64,000 nucleotides of DNA from an uncultured Bacteroidota bacterium (GTDB taxonomy: Bacteria > Bacteroidota > Bacteroidia > Chitinophagales > Chitinophagaceae): positions 1 through 64,000 of the forward strand of contig CAIVKC010000061.1 in the NCBI GenBank assembly GCA_903906365.1. The letters run 5' to 3'. The position numbers and the translations under genes were made by a program. The notes under the pieces are model-generated. The model saw only the letters and a list, made by a program, of their open reading frames with translations. It made no database searches and had not been told where the DNA came from. This document shows, piece by piece, positions 25,300 through 35,031 of the stretch; the stretch's first letter is position 1, and each line of letters begins with the position of its first letter.

Positions 25300-26973
25300 A
25301 TGAGAAACTATTGGCCATTCCTTGTTTTCTTTTGTTGTTTGATGTTTTCCTGCCACAGCCGGCCTACCTATGACCTGATCATACGTCATGGCACATTGTA
25401 TGATGGGACAGGTGCCGGTCCCGTCGGCGGCGACCTGGCCATCCAGGGAGATACCATTGCCTATATGGGGGATCTTTCAGGCGCTTCGGGGGCCCAGGAA
25501 ATTGATGCCCGGGGAATGGCGGTAAGTCCTGGTTTCATTGATATGCAGAGCCAGTCAATGGAAACGCTGATTCAGGACGGCCGGTCCATGTCGGCTGTCA
25601 AGCAAGGGGTTACCCTGGAAGTATTCGGGGAAGGGGAATCGGAAGGACCGTTAACCGATTCCATGAAATCCTATACAGCGCTTCACCAGGGTGATATCAA
25701 ATACAAGGTGGAATGGACCAGCTTAAAGGATTATCTGCTCTTCATGGAACATAAAGGGGTCTCCACCAATATCGCTTCCTATCTGGGCGCAAGCACTATA
25801 CGGGAAAACATTTTGGGATATGCCAAAAGAGCGCCGGATTCAGCAGAAATGTCAAAAATGAAATTGTTGGTCAGCCAGGGCATGCAGGAAGGGGCATTGG
25901 GCATAGGATCTGCCCTGATCTATGCCCCGGGGACCTATGCAAAAACAGATGAACTGGTGGAATTATGCCAGGTCGCAGCCTCCTTTGGGGGAACTTACAT
26001 CTCCCATATTCGCAGTGAAGGGGACAGGCTGCTGGAAGGAGCTGATGAACTGATCCATATCTCTGCAAGCGCCCATATTCCCGCCATATTTTATCACCTC
26101 AAAGCGGCCGGCAGGGGCAACTGGGGCAAAATGGACCTGCTTATTGCAAAAATTGACAGTGCCAGAAAAGCAGGCCTTGACATTTCATCCTGCATGTATA
26201 CTTATACGGCCGGTGCTACGGGATTTGATGCCAGTATGCCCACCTACGTGCAGGAAGGCGGACTGGATAAATGGATTGAACGGTTAAAAAACCCGGTAAT
26301 CCGGAAAAAAATAATAAAGGAGATGCAGACCCCCTCCCCAGACTGGGAAAGCCTCTACCTGGGGGCCGGTCCTGACAATATTATCTGTGTGGGTTTCAAG
26401 GAGGACTCACTTAAATACCTTACCGGGAAAAGACTCGGCGATATTGCCCGTATGAGAGGCCAGGGTCCCGAAGAAACCATCATCGACCTGATCATAGCCG
26501 ATCATTCCAGAATCGAGGTGATCTATTTTCTGATGAATGAGGACAATATCAGAAAGGAAGTCAGGCTTCCTTATATGAGTTTTGGATCAGATGCAGCCAG
26601 CATGGCCCCGGAGGGCGTCTTTCTGAAAAGCAGCACCCACCCCAGGACCTATGGCAATTTTGCCCGTTTGCTGGGTAAATATGTCAGGGAAGAGAAGCTG
26701 TTATCCCTCCAGGAAGCCGTTTACCGGCTCAGCGGTCTGGCTGCAAAACAACTCAGGCTGAAAAAGCGAAATACACTACGGGTGGGAAATTTTGCGGATG
26801 TGGTGATTTTTGACCCGGCCAGGGTGACTGATCATGCCACTTTTGAAAACCCGCAGCAATTTGCCACCGGGATAACCAGCGTGATCATTAACGGGAAACT
26901 GGTTCTTAATAACGGAGAGCATACCGGCGCAAAGCCCGGCAGGGCCGTTTTTGGTCCGGGTTATAAACCATAG
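25300..26973 (+). CDS. D-aminoacylase-like amidohydrolase lipoprotein with altered metal site
   Basis: A 557-residue protein. ATG 25300 gives a lipoprotein signal ending LMFSC, so it is probably anchored in the cell envelope. The amidohydrolase fold is clear: YDLIIRHGTLYDGTGAGP, a composite beta domain, then SPGFIDMQSQS where the family usually has PGFIDxHxH. The two metal-binding histidines are therefore Gln83 and Gln85. Downstream landmarks are kept: YISHIRSEGDRLLEG, IFYHLKAAGRGNWGK, MSFGSDAASMAPEG and ADVVIFDPARVTD. N-acyl-D-amino-acid deacylases release D-amino acids from N-acyl or peptide forms. The dipeptide epimerase follows 112 bases downstream, which suggests a joint role in D-amino-acid or muropeptide use. 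Confidence 0.8.
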   Translation: MRNYWPFLVFFCCLMFSCHSRPTYDLIIRHGTLYDGTGAGPVGGDLAIQGDTIAYMGDLSGASGAQEIDARGMAVSPGFIDMQSQSMETLIQDGRSMSAVKQGVTLEVFGEGESEGPLTDSMKSYTALHQGDIKYKVEWTSLKDYLLFMEHKGVSTNIASYLGASTIRENILGYAKRAPDSAEMSKMKLLVSQGMQEGALGIGSALIYAPGTYAKTDELVELCQVAASFGGTYISHIRSEGDRLLEGADELIHISASAHIPAIFYHLKAAGRGNWGKMDLLIAKIDSARKAGLDISSCMYTYTAGATGFDASMPTYVQEGGLDKWIERLKNPVIRKKIIKEMQTPSPDWESLYLGAGPDNIICVGFKEDSLKYLTGKRLGDIARMRGQGPEETIIDLIIADHSRIEVIYFLMNEDNIRKEVRLPYMSFGSDAASMAPEGVFLKSSTHPRTYGNFARLLGKYVREEKLLSLQEAVYRLSGLAAKQLRLKKRNTLRVGNFADVVIFDPARVTDHATFENPQQFATGITSVIINGKLVLNNGEHTGAKPGRAVFGPGYKP

Positions 26974-27085
26974 GGGTGCTTTCGGATCGGGAAGGGTGGA
27001 CCGTTCAGCGAGCGATACGCTGCAGCCCACCGGAAGTAAATCCAAGCGGCCGAATTTTTTACCATTCCAATCTCAATACAGGTTT

Positions 27086-28183
27086 ATGAAGATCCTGCGT
27101 ACCGATATTTACAAATTCAGTATTCCCATGCATCCCTTTACCATTGCGACGGCAACGATGCATTACGCACAAAATATTTTTATTCGCATCCACACGGAAT
27201 CCGGCTATTATGGGGTGGGAGAGTGTTCTGCTTTCCCTTCCATTGTGGGTGAAACCCAGGCCACCTGTTTTGCCATGGCCTGTGATTTTGCAAAAATTTG
27301 GAAAGGAAAGGACGCCTCCAGGATGGAAGACAGAATGGGGGAACTTGATTTGTTTACCGCCTTTAATTCCACGATTAAAAGCGCTTTTGATATGGCCCTC
27401 TATGACCTGGCGGCCAAAGCAGCCGGTAAACCGCTGTACCGCTTCCTAGGGGGACAAAAAAGGGAAATTGAAACTGACCTGACTATTGGCATTGGGGCTC
27501 CCGAGGAAATGGCCCGCCAGGCAGTTGCCTATAAAAATAAGGGAGTGCGGATCATCAAAATCAAACTGGGAAAGGACGGGGCCACAGACGTCCAAAGGGT
27601 AAGGCTCATACGGGAGGCTGTTGGCCCCTCCCTGGTTCTGCGAATTGATGCCAACCAGGGCTGGGATTTTGACACCGCTGTTTTAGCCCTTCAGCAAATG
27701 GGGCCGCTTGATATTGAGTTCTGTGAACAACCTATGCGCTATTGGGATGATGACAGGCTGACCGAGTTGAAACGACGGTCCCCTGTAAAAATCATGGCCG
27801 ATGAAAGCATATTCGACCATCATGATGCCCGCCGGCTCCTGGAAGCGGGTAGTTGCGATTACGTGAATATTAAGTTCTCCAAATCCGGTGGAATCAGGGA
27901 ATCGATCCTTATTGCAGACTATTGCCAGCAAAAGCAGGTTCCCTGTATGCTGGGAGGGATGCTGGAAAGCCGCTGCGCCCTGACCGCTTTTGTTCATTTT
28001 GCCATGGCTCACCCTAATATTATCTTTTACGATATGGATACCTGTATGCTGGGCCACCTGTGCGATCCGGTAACCGGAGGGGTAAAATACAGGGGATTTT
28101 TCCTGGATCTTCCCGAGACCCCCGGAATCGGGGCGGATGTCCAGGACGATTTCCTGGATACCCTGGAGCATATCCAAATCTGA
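27086..28183 (+). CDS. dipeptide epimerase (enolase superfamily; L-Ala-D/L-Glu epimerase type)
   Basis: A 365-residue protein of the mandelate racemase/muconate lactonizing enzyme group. It shows the catalytic KxK (RIIKIKLGKD), metal ligands at RIDANQGW, IEFCEQPM and KIMADESIF, and the second catalytic lysine at VNIKFSKSGG. The late GGMLESRCALTAFVHFA block followed by YDMDTC is typical of the dipeptide epimerase branch. It would epimerise the second residue of dipeptides such as L-Ala-D-Glu from peptidoglycan. ATG 27086 matches the family start; the open frame upstream overlaps the previous gene. Confidence 0.88.
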   Translation: MKILRTDIYKFSIPMHPFTIATATMHYAQNIFIRIHTESGYYGVGECSAFPSIVGETQATCFAMACDFAKIWKGKDASRMEDRMGELDLFTAFNSTIKSAFDMALYDLAAKAAGKPLYRFLGGQKREIETDLTIGIGAPEEMARQAVAYKNKGVRIIKIKLGKDGATDVQRVRLIREAVGPSLVLRIDANQGWDFDTAVLALQQMGPLDIEFCEQPMRYWDDDRLTELKRRSPVKIMADESIFDHHDARRLLEAGSCDYVNIKFSKSGGIRESILIADYCQQKQVPCMLGGMLESRCALTAFVHFAMAHPNIIFYDMDTCMLGHLCDPVTGGVKYRGFFLDLPETPGIGADVQDDFLDTLEHIQI

Positions 28184-28293
28184 GAACCGCTGGCCGGCTG
28201 TGGGACTATTGCTGAAGGCAACCGACATTCTTTCATTCCAATAGTTGGGCTTCAGGGGTTTAAAATAGGCTCTTTTTCTAGGGGATGAGCAAT

Positions 28294-28301
28294 TATCTTT
28301 G
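28294..28301 (+). promoter_or_regulatory. -7 promoter box TATCTTTG
   Basis: An exact TAnnTTTG match 14 bases before the thioesterase ATG. The expected leader is under ten bases. A T-rich CTTTTTC at about 28272-28278 is the only -33 candidate. Confidence 0.55.
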
Positions 28302-28315
28302 CAAAAATTTCAAAA

Positions 28316-28831
28316 ATGTCACTTAAGGCAAAAACAGCAAAAGAGTCCTATATAGTTATGACCGAACTGGTATTGCCCAACGATACCAATGTATTCGGGA
28401 ATTTGATGGGAGGAAGGCTCATGTACTGGATGGACATTGCTGCGGCCCTATCAGCCCAGAAGCATTGCAATGCTCCTGTGGTAACTGCGTCTGTTGACAA
28501 TATTTCATTTGAAAACCCCATCAGGCTTGGAAATGTAGTGCATATCCAGGCCAATGTTACCCGCTCTTTCAATTCTTCCATGGAAGTCCATTTGAATGTA
28601 TGGGGAGAGGATATGACGCAACAATACCGGTACAAAAGCAACGAAGCCTATTATACCTTCGTGGCCCTGGATCCGAACCGAAAACCCAGGCCTGTACCGC
28701 AGCTCATCACCGAAACAGAGGAAGAATTGAGGCTTTTTGACGGAGCGCTCAGAAGAAGGCAGCTTCGTCTGATACTGGGAGGGAAAATGAAGCCCCAGGA
28801 TGCAGAAGAACTCCGTGCGTTGTTTTTGTAA
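28316..28831 (+). CDS. acyl-CoA thioesterase, hotdog fold (YciA/BFIT-like)
   Basis: A 171-residue single hotdog domain. NVFGNLMGGRLMYWMDIAAA is the signature with the Asn and Asp that position catalytic water and CoA. VTASVDNISFENPIRLGNVV and VWGEDM strands follow. Such enzymes hydrolyse acyl-CoA to free fatty acid and CoA in the cytoplasm. The C-terminal tail (RRRQLRLILGGKMKPQDAEE) is basic and of unknown role. The gene is convergent with the PlsC-like gene. Confidence 0.88.
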   Translation: MSLKAKTAKESYIVMTELVLPNDTNVFGNLMGGRLMYWMDIAAALSAQKHCNAPVVTASVDNISFENPIRLGNVVHIQANVTRSFNSSMEVHLNVWGEDMTQQYRYKSNEAYYTFVALDPNRKPRPVPQLITETEEELRLFDGALRRRQLRLILGGKMKPQDAEELRALFL

Positions 28832-28878
28832 ATGGGGCCATCAGCAATAGACTTGCCGTAAGTTCAGCAAAGCTCCGG

Positions 28879-29667
28879 CTATTTATCTGATTTAAGCCAG
28901 TGATGGGGGCCCTTTAGCATATATTCCTTACTTTGTTCGATGGCATCCATCACATGGGCAAGAATGGTTTCAACCGGGGCATCGTAATCGATTTGCAGCG
29001 GTTGCTTGAAGGTCACCGACAACAGTGATCCCTTTTTTTTAAATTGCAGTCCTTTTTTGGTAAATGCCCTCCAGAAACCGCTGATCACCACAGGAACTAC
29101 CACCGGCTTATTTTTTTTGATGATAAAGGCGGTTCCCTTTCTGGCAGGTGCAAAGGGCTTGGTGGTGCCCTGGGGGAAAGTAATCACCCAACTGTCTGAC
29201 AAGGCCCTGGTAATTTTCCTTGTATCGGAAGGATCAAGGCCCCTCCTTATTTCCGTACCTTCCTGACGCCAGGTCCTTTTTACAGTCAGCGCACCGGCCA
29301 GAGCAAAAAGGCGGCTGATCCAGCTGCCTTTCATTGTTTCTTCGGCGGCTACATAATATACGTTGGTAAAAGGATTAAGAAGATAATAAGGAATCCCCAG
29401 CCGATTGGTCTTACGCCATTTCACGGCGCCGAATATATGTAGGAAAGTAATCACATCGGCGAAGTAAGTCTGGTGATTACTTACAAATAATACATTGCTC
29501 TTGGGCAAATCCCGCAGGTATTCAGTGCCGGAAATTTTTAGTTTATTAACCAGCATCAGTCCTGGGTAAGAAAATAATCCAACAATGGCGTAAACCAGCT
29601 TGCGAACAGGGCGAAAATGCTTTAATCGTTCTATGAACGAACTCATGGTGTTTTTTTTGGCATTCAA
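28879..29667 (-). CDS. PlsC-like 1-acyl-glycerol-3-phosphate acyltransferase
   Basis: A 262-residue protein with a hydrophobic segment (LVYAIVGLFSYPGLMLVN) and the acyltransferase boxes NHQTYFAD (H-x4-D catalytic motif) and FPQGTTKPF (variant of the EGTRS box). PVVPVVISGFWRAF forms block IV. It probably acylates lysophosphatidic acid or a related lipid at the inner membrane. The start may be 29667 or the ATG at 29646; both precede the conserved part. The glutamine in place of the usual Glu in the EGTRS-like box is a variation seen in some acyltransferases. Confidence 0.85.
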   Translation of the reverse strand: MNAKKNTMSSFIERLKHFRPVRKLVYAIVGLFSYPGLMLVNKLKISGTEYLRDLPKSNVLFVSNHQTYFADVITFLHIFGAVKWRKTNRLGIPYYLLNPFTNVYYVAAEETMKGSWISRLFALAGALTVKRTWRQEGTEIRRGLDPSDTRKITRALSDSWVITFPQGTTKPFAPARKGTAFIIKKNKPVVVPVVISGFWRAFTKKGLQFKKKGSLLSVTFKQPLQIDYDAPVETILAHVMDAIEQSKEYMLKGPHHWLKSDK

Positions 29668-29755
29668 TCAAACCCGAAAATACGGAATTGTAAAGAATTA
29701 TGGCCCTCCGGAATTTTTAGAGACAAAACATCTGCTGCGACGTGTGGGTGATTTG

Positions 29756-29763
29756 TATCTTTG
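29756..29763 (+). promoter_or_regulatory. -7 promoter box TATCTTTG
   Basis: An exact TAnnTTTG match that ends five bases before the ATG of the HAD phosphatase gene. If transcription starts at the usual distance, the mRNA would be leaderless or nearly so. Confidence 0.5.
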
Positions 29764-29768
29764 ATGCC

Positions 29769-30416
29769 ATGGTACGCAATACAGTCATTTTTGACATGGA
29801 CGGATTACTGATCGATTCGGAGCCCTGCTGGCAGGAGGCCGGGATAGAAACACTAGGACAATTCAACGTAGCCCTTACCCTGGAACAATACCACTTAACC
29901 ACCGGTCTGAGAACCCGGGAATGGATTGATTACTGGTTCCGGTATTTCAAACTGGACCCCAGACTGGCCCCGGAAGCGGAAGCTTCGATCCTCCTTAAGG
30001 CGATGGAAAAAATCAGCCAGCATGCACTGCCCATGTCCGGTACAGACCAGATTTTCCCGTTTTTCAGGGATCGTAATTTTAAAATTGGTATTGCCACCTC
30101 ATCGCCCCTGGCACTGGTGGATGTAGTGGTGAAAAAACTGGGAATAGAAAATTACCTGGATGCGGTCTGTTCCGCTGAAAACCTTCCCCTGGGCAAGCCC
30201 CATCCCGCCGTCTACCTGGACTGTGCGGTACGCCTGAATGCTTCTCCGCTGGACTGCATTTGCTTTGAGGACTCCTTCAACGGAATGATCTCGGTTAAGG
30301 CCGCCCGCATGAAATGTGTGGTCATACCTTCAGCCGATCAGTTTGATTTGGATAAATGGGGAGCTGCTGACGTGAAATTATCCTCACTGGCTCATTTTAA
30401 ACCTTCCATGCTATAG
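29769..30416 (+). CDS. HAD-superfamily sugar phosphatase (HxpB/2-deoxyglucose-6-phosphatase-like)
   Basis: This 215-residue protein has all HAD motifs: VIFDMDGLLIDSEP (nucleophile Asp and acid/base Asp), GIATSSPL (motif II), LGKPHPAVYL (motif III Lys) and ICFEDSFNGMISVKAA (motif IV). The helical cap between motifs I and II is of the beta-phosphoglucomutase/hexitol phosphatase type. It would dephosphorylate or isomerise small sugar phosphates in the cytoplasm. ATG 29769 is preferred to 29742 because the promoter box lies between them. It ends two bases from the convergent smpB. Confidence 0.88.
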   Translation: MVRNTVIFDMDGLLIDSEPCWQEAGIETLGQFNVALTLEQYHLTTGLRTREWIDYWFRYFKLDPRLAPEAEASILLKAMEKISQHALPMSGTDQIFPFFRDRNFKIGIATSSPLALVDVVVKKLGIENYLDAVCSAENLPLGKPHPAVYLDCAVRLNASPLDCICFEDSFNGMISVKAARMKCVVIPSADQFDLDKWGAADVKLSSLAHFKPSML

Positions 30417-30418
30417 GA

Positions 30419-30862
30419 TTAGCGTTTCAGAAAGCGTTTCATTTCCCGGGTAGTGTCCCGTTCCTTGATGGTTTCCCTTTTGTCGTATAGTTTCTTGCCT
30501 TTTCCCAGGCCAATTTCAAGTTTAGCTAGTCCCTTCTCATTAAAGAAAATGCGTAGCGGGATTATAGTATATCCTTTATCTTTCAGCTTATTTTCCAGTT
30601 TTCGCAGCTCCTTTTTATTGAGCAGCAGTTTGCGGTCATGGACGGCCAGGTGGTTATTGGTGGTGCCAAAGCGGTATTCCGCAATGTGCATGTTCTTGAT
30701 CCAGAGTTCTCCCTCATAGAACATACAGAAACTGTCTGCAAAGCTCACTTTTCCCTCCCGGATGGATTTGATTTCGGTTCCTTTCAAAACCATCCCGGCA
30801 TCGTATTTATCCTCGATGAAATATTCGTGATAGGCCGCCCTGTTTTTTATTTCGCTGCTCAT
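30419..30862 (-). CDS. smpB: SsrA-binding protein SmpB
   Basis: A 147-residue protein, the normal length for SmpB, which binds tmRNA and guides it to stalled ribosomes. Recognisable blocks are [50 protein letters not shown] and [20 protein letters not shown] followed by [16 protein letters not shown] and a basic tail. An exact -7 box lies just upstream. No tmRNA gene was recognised in this window. Confidence 0.96.
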   Translation of the reverse strand: MSSEIKNRAAYHEYFIEDKYDAGMVLKGTEIKSIREGKVSFADSFCMFYEGELWIKNMHIAEYRFGTTNNHLAVHDRKLLLNKKELRKLENKLKDKGYTIIPLRIFFNEKGLAKLEIGLGKGKKLYDKRETIKERDTTREMKRFLKR

Positions 30863-30884
30863 TTACTGGTAATAAGGAAGGTGG

Positions 30885-30892
30885 CAAAGTTA
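30885..30892 (-). promoter_or_regulatory. -7 promoter box TAACTTTG with -33 TTGG
   Basis: An exact TAnnTTTG on the minus strand, 22 bases before the smpB ATG. A TTGG at 30912-30915 lies 19 bases further upstream, one mismatch from the -33 consensus TTTG at the usual spacing. Confidence 0.6.
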
Positions 30893-30921
30893 CCCACCGG
30901 GCAGCCAATTTTGAAAAAACT

Positions 30922-31833
30922 TTATTGTTTAAATAATGTAAAGACCGTAGCCATCTTTTCTTTGAGTTCCTTGCGGTTCACAATAAAGTCAAGAAAACCG
31001 TGCTCTAGCAGGAATTCACTGCGCTGAAATCCTGGCGGCAGGTCTTTTTTGATGGTCTCCTTGATCACCCTGGGACCGGCAAAACCGATCAGGGCGCCAG
31101 GCTCGGCGATATTAAGATCCCCGAGCATGCCGAAGGAGGCGGAAATACCGCCAAAGGATGGGTCTGTCAGCAGGGAAATATAGGGGATCCTGGCATCTGT
31201 CAGTTGGGACAGTTTGCCCGATATTTTTGCGAGCTGCATCAGGGAGAAGGCGCTTTCCATCATGCGTGCACCCCCTGATTTACAAATAATCATCAGCGGG
31301 GCCCTGTGCTCAAGGCAATAATCAACAGCCCTTGCAATTCTTTCACCCATCACACTGCCCAGTGAACCCCCGATAAATTCAAAATCCATACAGCCAACTA
31401 CCACATGGTGCTCCTGGATATCTCCTGCGGCGATGCGTATGGAATCGGTAATATCTGTTTTTTCCCAGGTCTCCTCCAGTCTTTTCTGGTATGATTTCAG
31501 GTCGGTAAAATGCAGAAAATCCTTGGAACGGATATTTTCAAACATGACCTCGTACTTGTTATCGTTAAACAGGATCTCGAAATATTCAGAGCTTCCCAGC
31601 CGGTGGTGGTGGCCACACTTGGGACAAACGAAAAGATGTTCCCTTAATTCAGTGACTGTGCATATATAATTACAGCTGGGGCATTTTGTCCAGAGCCCTT
31701 CAGGAGTCTCCTTTTTTTCTGCCGTACTGGTCAGTATCCCCTTTTTGATGCGCTTAAACCAACTGGACTTGCTTTCCTCGCTTTGTCCTTCATCGCCGGC
31801 CAGGTTCGCTTTAAAATCATCTTCATGTTTCAT
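30922..31833 (-). CDS. accD: acetyl-CoA carboxylase carboxyltransferase subunit beta
   Basis: A 303-residue AccD. The N-terminal zinc ribbon is visible (WTKCPSCNYIC followed by FVCPKCGHHHRL). The crotonase-like core shows GGSLGSVMGERIARAVDYCL, LMIICKSGGARMMESAFSLM, ISLLTDPSFGGISASFGMLG and IGFAGPRVIKETI. With AccA it transfers the carboxyl group from biotin to acetyl-CoA, the first step of fatty-acid synthesis. accA is not adjacent. The N-terminal tail before the ribbon is acidic and serine-rich. Confidence 0.96.
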   Translation of the reverse strand: MKHEDDFKANLAGDEGQSEESKSSWFKRIKKGILTSTAEKKETPEGLWTKCPSCNYICTVTELREHLFVCPKCGHHHRLGSSEYFEILFNDNKYEVMFENIRSKDFLHFTDLKSYQKRLEETWEKTDITDSIRIAAGDIQEHHVVVGCMDFEFIGGSLGSVMGERIARAVDYCLEHRAPLMIICKSGGARMMESAFSLMQLAKISGKLSQLTDARIPYISLLTDPSFGGISASFGMLGDLNIAEPGALIGFAGPRVIKETIKKDLPPGFQRSEFLLEHGFLDFIVNRKELKEKMATVFTLFKQ

Positions 31834-32193
31834 CTACGGTAAAATTTGTTTTTTTAAATGGCCTGGTTCTTCGGACAATGATCCTTAAAAGCCAGGCTGT
31901 TTATAACATACTCTAATGAATCAGGTAAACCGGCATACTGTCTGGCCGATACCCTCATGGATGGTTTAATTGACGATTCCGGGCGGCTAAGATAATAAAC
32001 AACTGTGATTTGTAGTGAAATTTAGCTAAACCGGGTTACAGCGGGGCTCCCGGGCCTGTTTGACCAATGGCAAGCCGGAAGCTTGCGGCGCGCGGAAAAC
32101 GGCTGATTACAGCCAGATTTTCGGGAATGCTATATATATTGATGGATATAATAAAAAACTTTGGACAAAATAATTTTGAAACCATTCCTGTCC
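31834..32193. other. divergent intergenic region between accD and sdhC
   Basis: About 360 bases with no protein-like frame. It must carry the accD promoter (no exact TAnnTTTG seen for it) and upstream control sequence for the succinate dehydrogenase operon. Confidence 0.5.
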
Positions 32194-32201
32194 TATTTTT
32201 G
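32194..32201 (+). promoter_or_regulatory. -7 promoter box TATTTTTG for sdhCAB
   Basis: An exact TAnnTTTG 47 bases before the sdhC ATG. A TTTG at 32175-32178 lies 15 bases upstream, somewhat closer than the usual -33 spacing. Confidence 0.55.
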
Positions 32202-32248
32202 TGCGAGATCACAAATTTGACTTCATTCTCCTTAATACGTGGCATCAT

Positions 32249-32947
32249 ATGAAATGGTCCGAGTTTTTCACTTCTTCTGTTGGCAAGAAATTCATCATGG
32301 GTCTTACGGGAATAACACTGATTCTTTTCCTGGTTGTTCATGCAGGACTCAACGCCTGCATTTTTGCCACCCTGCTGGACGAAAATGATCATGGTGAAAT
32401 GTTCAACAAGGCAGCCCATTTCATGGGCTCAAACGTGATTCCACGGCTGCTGGAAATAGGGCTGTTTCTGGGAATTTTTCTCCATATCATTCAGGGCCTG
32501 GTGCTTGAATTCCAAAACCGCAGCAAACGCGGGATATCCTACAAGGTCAATTACGGCAACAGAGGCAGCAAATGGTATTCCCGGTCGATGGGACTGCTGG
32601 GTACCATCCTGTTGATATTCCTGATCCTCCACTGGGTACAGTTCTGGATTCCTTCCCGTTTTACAGGAATGGAGGAAGTTACCATTGACGGAAAACAGGT
32701 GCATGATCTGTTCGGCCTGATGAAAACCACCTTTGAAGAGCCCTGGGTCGTACTGGTATACGTACTGGCCTGCATTTCTCTGGCTTACCATCTGCTTCAC
32801 GGTTTTCAGAGTGCTTTCCGCACGCTGGGCCTGCGCAGCAACCGATACTTAAGGATCGTCAAAGGCCTTGGCATCGCCTTTTCCATCCTGATTCCCCTGG
32901 TATTTGCACTGATGCCCATAAGTATGCATTTTCATTGGGTGGGTTAA
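32249..32947 (+). CDS. sdhC: succinate dehydrogenase/fumarate reductase cytochrome b subunit
   Basis: A 232-residue membrane protein with about five helices, the single-anchor b558 type found in Bacteroidota. Candidate haem ligands are the histidines in LFLVVHAGLN, LGIFLHIIQGL, ILHWVQFW and LAYHLLHGFQSAFRTLGLRS. It anchors SdhA and SdhB and passes electrons to menaquinone. ATG 32249 (MKWSEFFTSSVGKKFIMGL) matches the family start. It is followed by sdhA and sdhB in one direction. Confidence 0.93.
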   Translation: MKWSEFFTSSVGKKFIMGLTGITLILFLVVHAGLNACIFATLLDENDHGEMFNKAAHFMGSNVIPRLLEIGLFLGIFLHIIQGLVLEFQNRSKRGISYKVNYGNRGSKWYSRSMGLLGTILLIFLILHWVQFWIPSRFTGMEEVTIDGKQVHDLFGLMKTTFEEPWVVLVYVLACISLAYHLLHGFQSAFRTLGLRSNRYLRIVKGLGIAFSILIPLVFALMPISMHFHWVG

Positions 32948-33019
32948 ACAGCCCGTTTAATTCAGGCAATCAACCCGATGTCCGTTAACGAATCAGAAAA
33001 ATCAACATAAACAGTAGTC

Positions 33020-34993
33020 ATGCTTAATTCTAAAATACCGCCCGGAGTACTGGACCAGAAATGGAGCGATTATAAGGGCCATGTGAAACTGGTCAATCCC
33101 TCCAATAAGCGTAAACTGGAAATTATCATTGTTGGCACAGGACTGGCAGGAGCCTCTGCGGCGGCTTCCCTGGGTGAGCTGGGATATAAAGTGAAGGCAT
33201 TCTGTTTCCAGGATTCACCCCGCCGGGCGCATTCCATCGCGGCGCAGGGAGGGATCAACGCCGCCAAGAACTATCAAAACGACGGAGACAGCGTGTTCCG
33301 TCTTTTTTACGATACCATCAAAGGGGGGGATTACCGTGCCCGTGAGTCCAATGTGCACAGGCTGGCTGAGGTCAGTACCAATATTATTGACCAGTGTGTT
33401 GCCCAGGGAGTTCCCTTTGCCCGCGAGTACGGCGGATTGCTGAGCAACCGTTCTTTCGGGGGTACGCAGGTTCAGCGTACCTTCTACGCAGCCGGACAGA
33501 CCGGCCAGCAGCTGCTTATTGGCGCCTATCAGGCGCTGGAAAGGCAGGTAGCACTTGGTAACGTGAAGATGTATTCCCGTCATGAAATGCTGGATGTGGT
33601 GGTAATAGACGGAAAGGCACGCGGAATCATCGCGCGCAACCTCGTCAGTGGAGAACTGGAAAGACATTTTGGACATGCAGTGCTTCTTTGCACGGGCGGA
33701 TATGGGAACGTGTTTTACCTTTCCACCAATGCGATGGGCAGTAATGTTACCGCTGCCTGGAAGGCTCATAAAAAAGGCGCCTATTTTGGAAACCCCTGCT
33801 TTACGCAGATACATCCCACCTGTATTCCCGTCAGCGGTGACCACCAGTCCAAACTTACGCTGATGTCAGAATCTTTGCGCAATGATGGCAGGATATGGGT
33901 GCCCAAAAAGCAGCATGATACCCGCAAAGCCAACGAGATACCAGAGGAGGAAAGGGACTATTACCTGGAAAGAAGGTATCCTGCTTTCGGGAACCTGGTA
34001 CCCAGGGATGTGGCCTCCCGTGCCGCCAAGGAACGATGCGATGCCGGTTACGGCGTCGGTTCTTCCCGGCAGGCCGTTTACCTGGATTATGCCTCAGCCA
34101 TTGACCGATATGGCAGGATAGAGTGCGGAAAACACGGGCTAGAAAACCCCAGTGCCCAGGAAGTTCGCCAGCATGGGGTGGAGGTCGTCAAGGAAAAATA
34201 TGGCAATCTCTTTGACATGTATGAGAAGATTACCGGGGAAAATCCCTATGAATTGCCCATGCGGATATATCCTGCAGTACATTATACCATGGGTGGATTA
34301 TGGGTCGACTATGAATTGATGACCACTGTTCCGGGGCTGTATGCCCTGGGGGAGGCCAATTTCAGTGACCATGGCGCCAACCGACTGGGGGCTTCCGCCC
34401 TGATGCAGGGGCTGGCCGACGGGTATTTTGTGATACCATATACCATCGGCAACTACCTGGCCGATGAGATACGGACCGCGAGCATAGAGACCAGCCATCC
34501 GGCTTTTGAAGCCGCCGAAAAGGAAGTGGCCGACCGTATCCACACCTTAAAAAATATCAATGGCACCCAGACCGTGGAAAGCTTCCATAAAAGGCTTGGA
34601 AAGATCATGTGGGATAAATGCGGCATGGCCCGCAATGAAGAAGGCCTCAAGACAGCCATCGAGGAAATCAGGCAACTGAAGGCTGAGTTCTGGCGCGATG
34701 TCAAAGTTCCTGGAGGTATTATGGAAATGAACCCGGAACTTGATAAAGCCAACAGGGTAGCCGATTTCATTGAATTGGGAGAATTAATGTGCCTGGATGC
34801 CCTCACTCGCAAGGAAAGCTGCGGTGGTCATTTCCGGGAAGAAATGCAGACAGAGGAAGGAGAGGCCAAAAGGGACGATGAAAACTTCTGTTTTGTTTCT
34901 GCCTGGGAACTTAAAGGAGAGGGAAACTGGGAATTGCATAAGGAACCCCTGGTTTTTGAAGTAGCACATCCCAGTCAGCGGAGTTACAAATAA
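33020..34993 (+). CDS. sdhA: succinate dehydrogenase/fumarate reductase flavoprotein subunit
   Basis: A 657-residue flavoprotein. [20 protein letters not shown] is the FAD-binding Rossmann motif. [20 protein letters not shown] contains His71, the expected site of covalent FAD attachment. [10 protein letters not shown] and the catalytic-arginine region [11 protein letters not shown] are present, as are [11 protein letters not shown] and [16 protein letters not shown]. The length and the short linker insertions fit the Bacteroidota/Wolinella-like form. It sits 72 bases after sdhC and 38 before sdhB. Confidence 0.96.
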   Translation: MLNSKIPPGVLDQKWSDYKGHVKLVNPSNKRKLEIIIVGTGLAGASAAASLGELGYKVKAFCFQDSPRRAHSIAAQGGINAAKNYQNDGDSVFRLFYDTIKGGDYRARESNVHRLAEVSTNIIDQCVAQGVPFAREYGGLLSNRSFGGTQVQRTFYAAGQTGQQLLIGAYQALERQVALGNVKMYSRHEMLDVVVIDGKARGIIARNLVSGELERHFGHAVLLCTGGYGNVFYLSTNAMGSNVTAAWKAHKKGAYFGNPCFTQIHPTCIPVSGDHQSKLTLMSESLRNDGRIWVPKKQHDTRKANEIPEEERDYYLERRYPAFGNLVPRDVASRAAKERCDAGYGVGSSRQAVYLDYASAIDRYGRIECGKHGLENPSAQEVRQHGVEVVKEKYGNLFDMYEKITGENPYELPMRIYPAVHYTMGGLWVDYELMTTVPGLYALGEANFSDHGANRLGASALMQGLADGYFVIPYTIGNYLADEIRTASIETSHPAFEAAEKEVADRIHTLKNINGTQTVESFHKRLGKIMWDKCGMARNEEGLKTAIEEIRQLKAEFWRDVKVPGGIMEMNPELDKANRVADFIELGELMCLDALTRKESCGGHFREEMQTEEGEAKRDDENFCFVSAWELKGEGNWELHKEPLVFEVAHPSQRSYK

Positions 34994-35031
34994 TTGGAGA
35001 CGTATTACAAGAAATAATATAATTGCGTTCT

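Noticed and set aside
33215..33844. 209-codon minus-strand open frame
   Set aside because: Antisense to sdhA, which has a continuous strongly conserved reading here.
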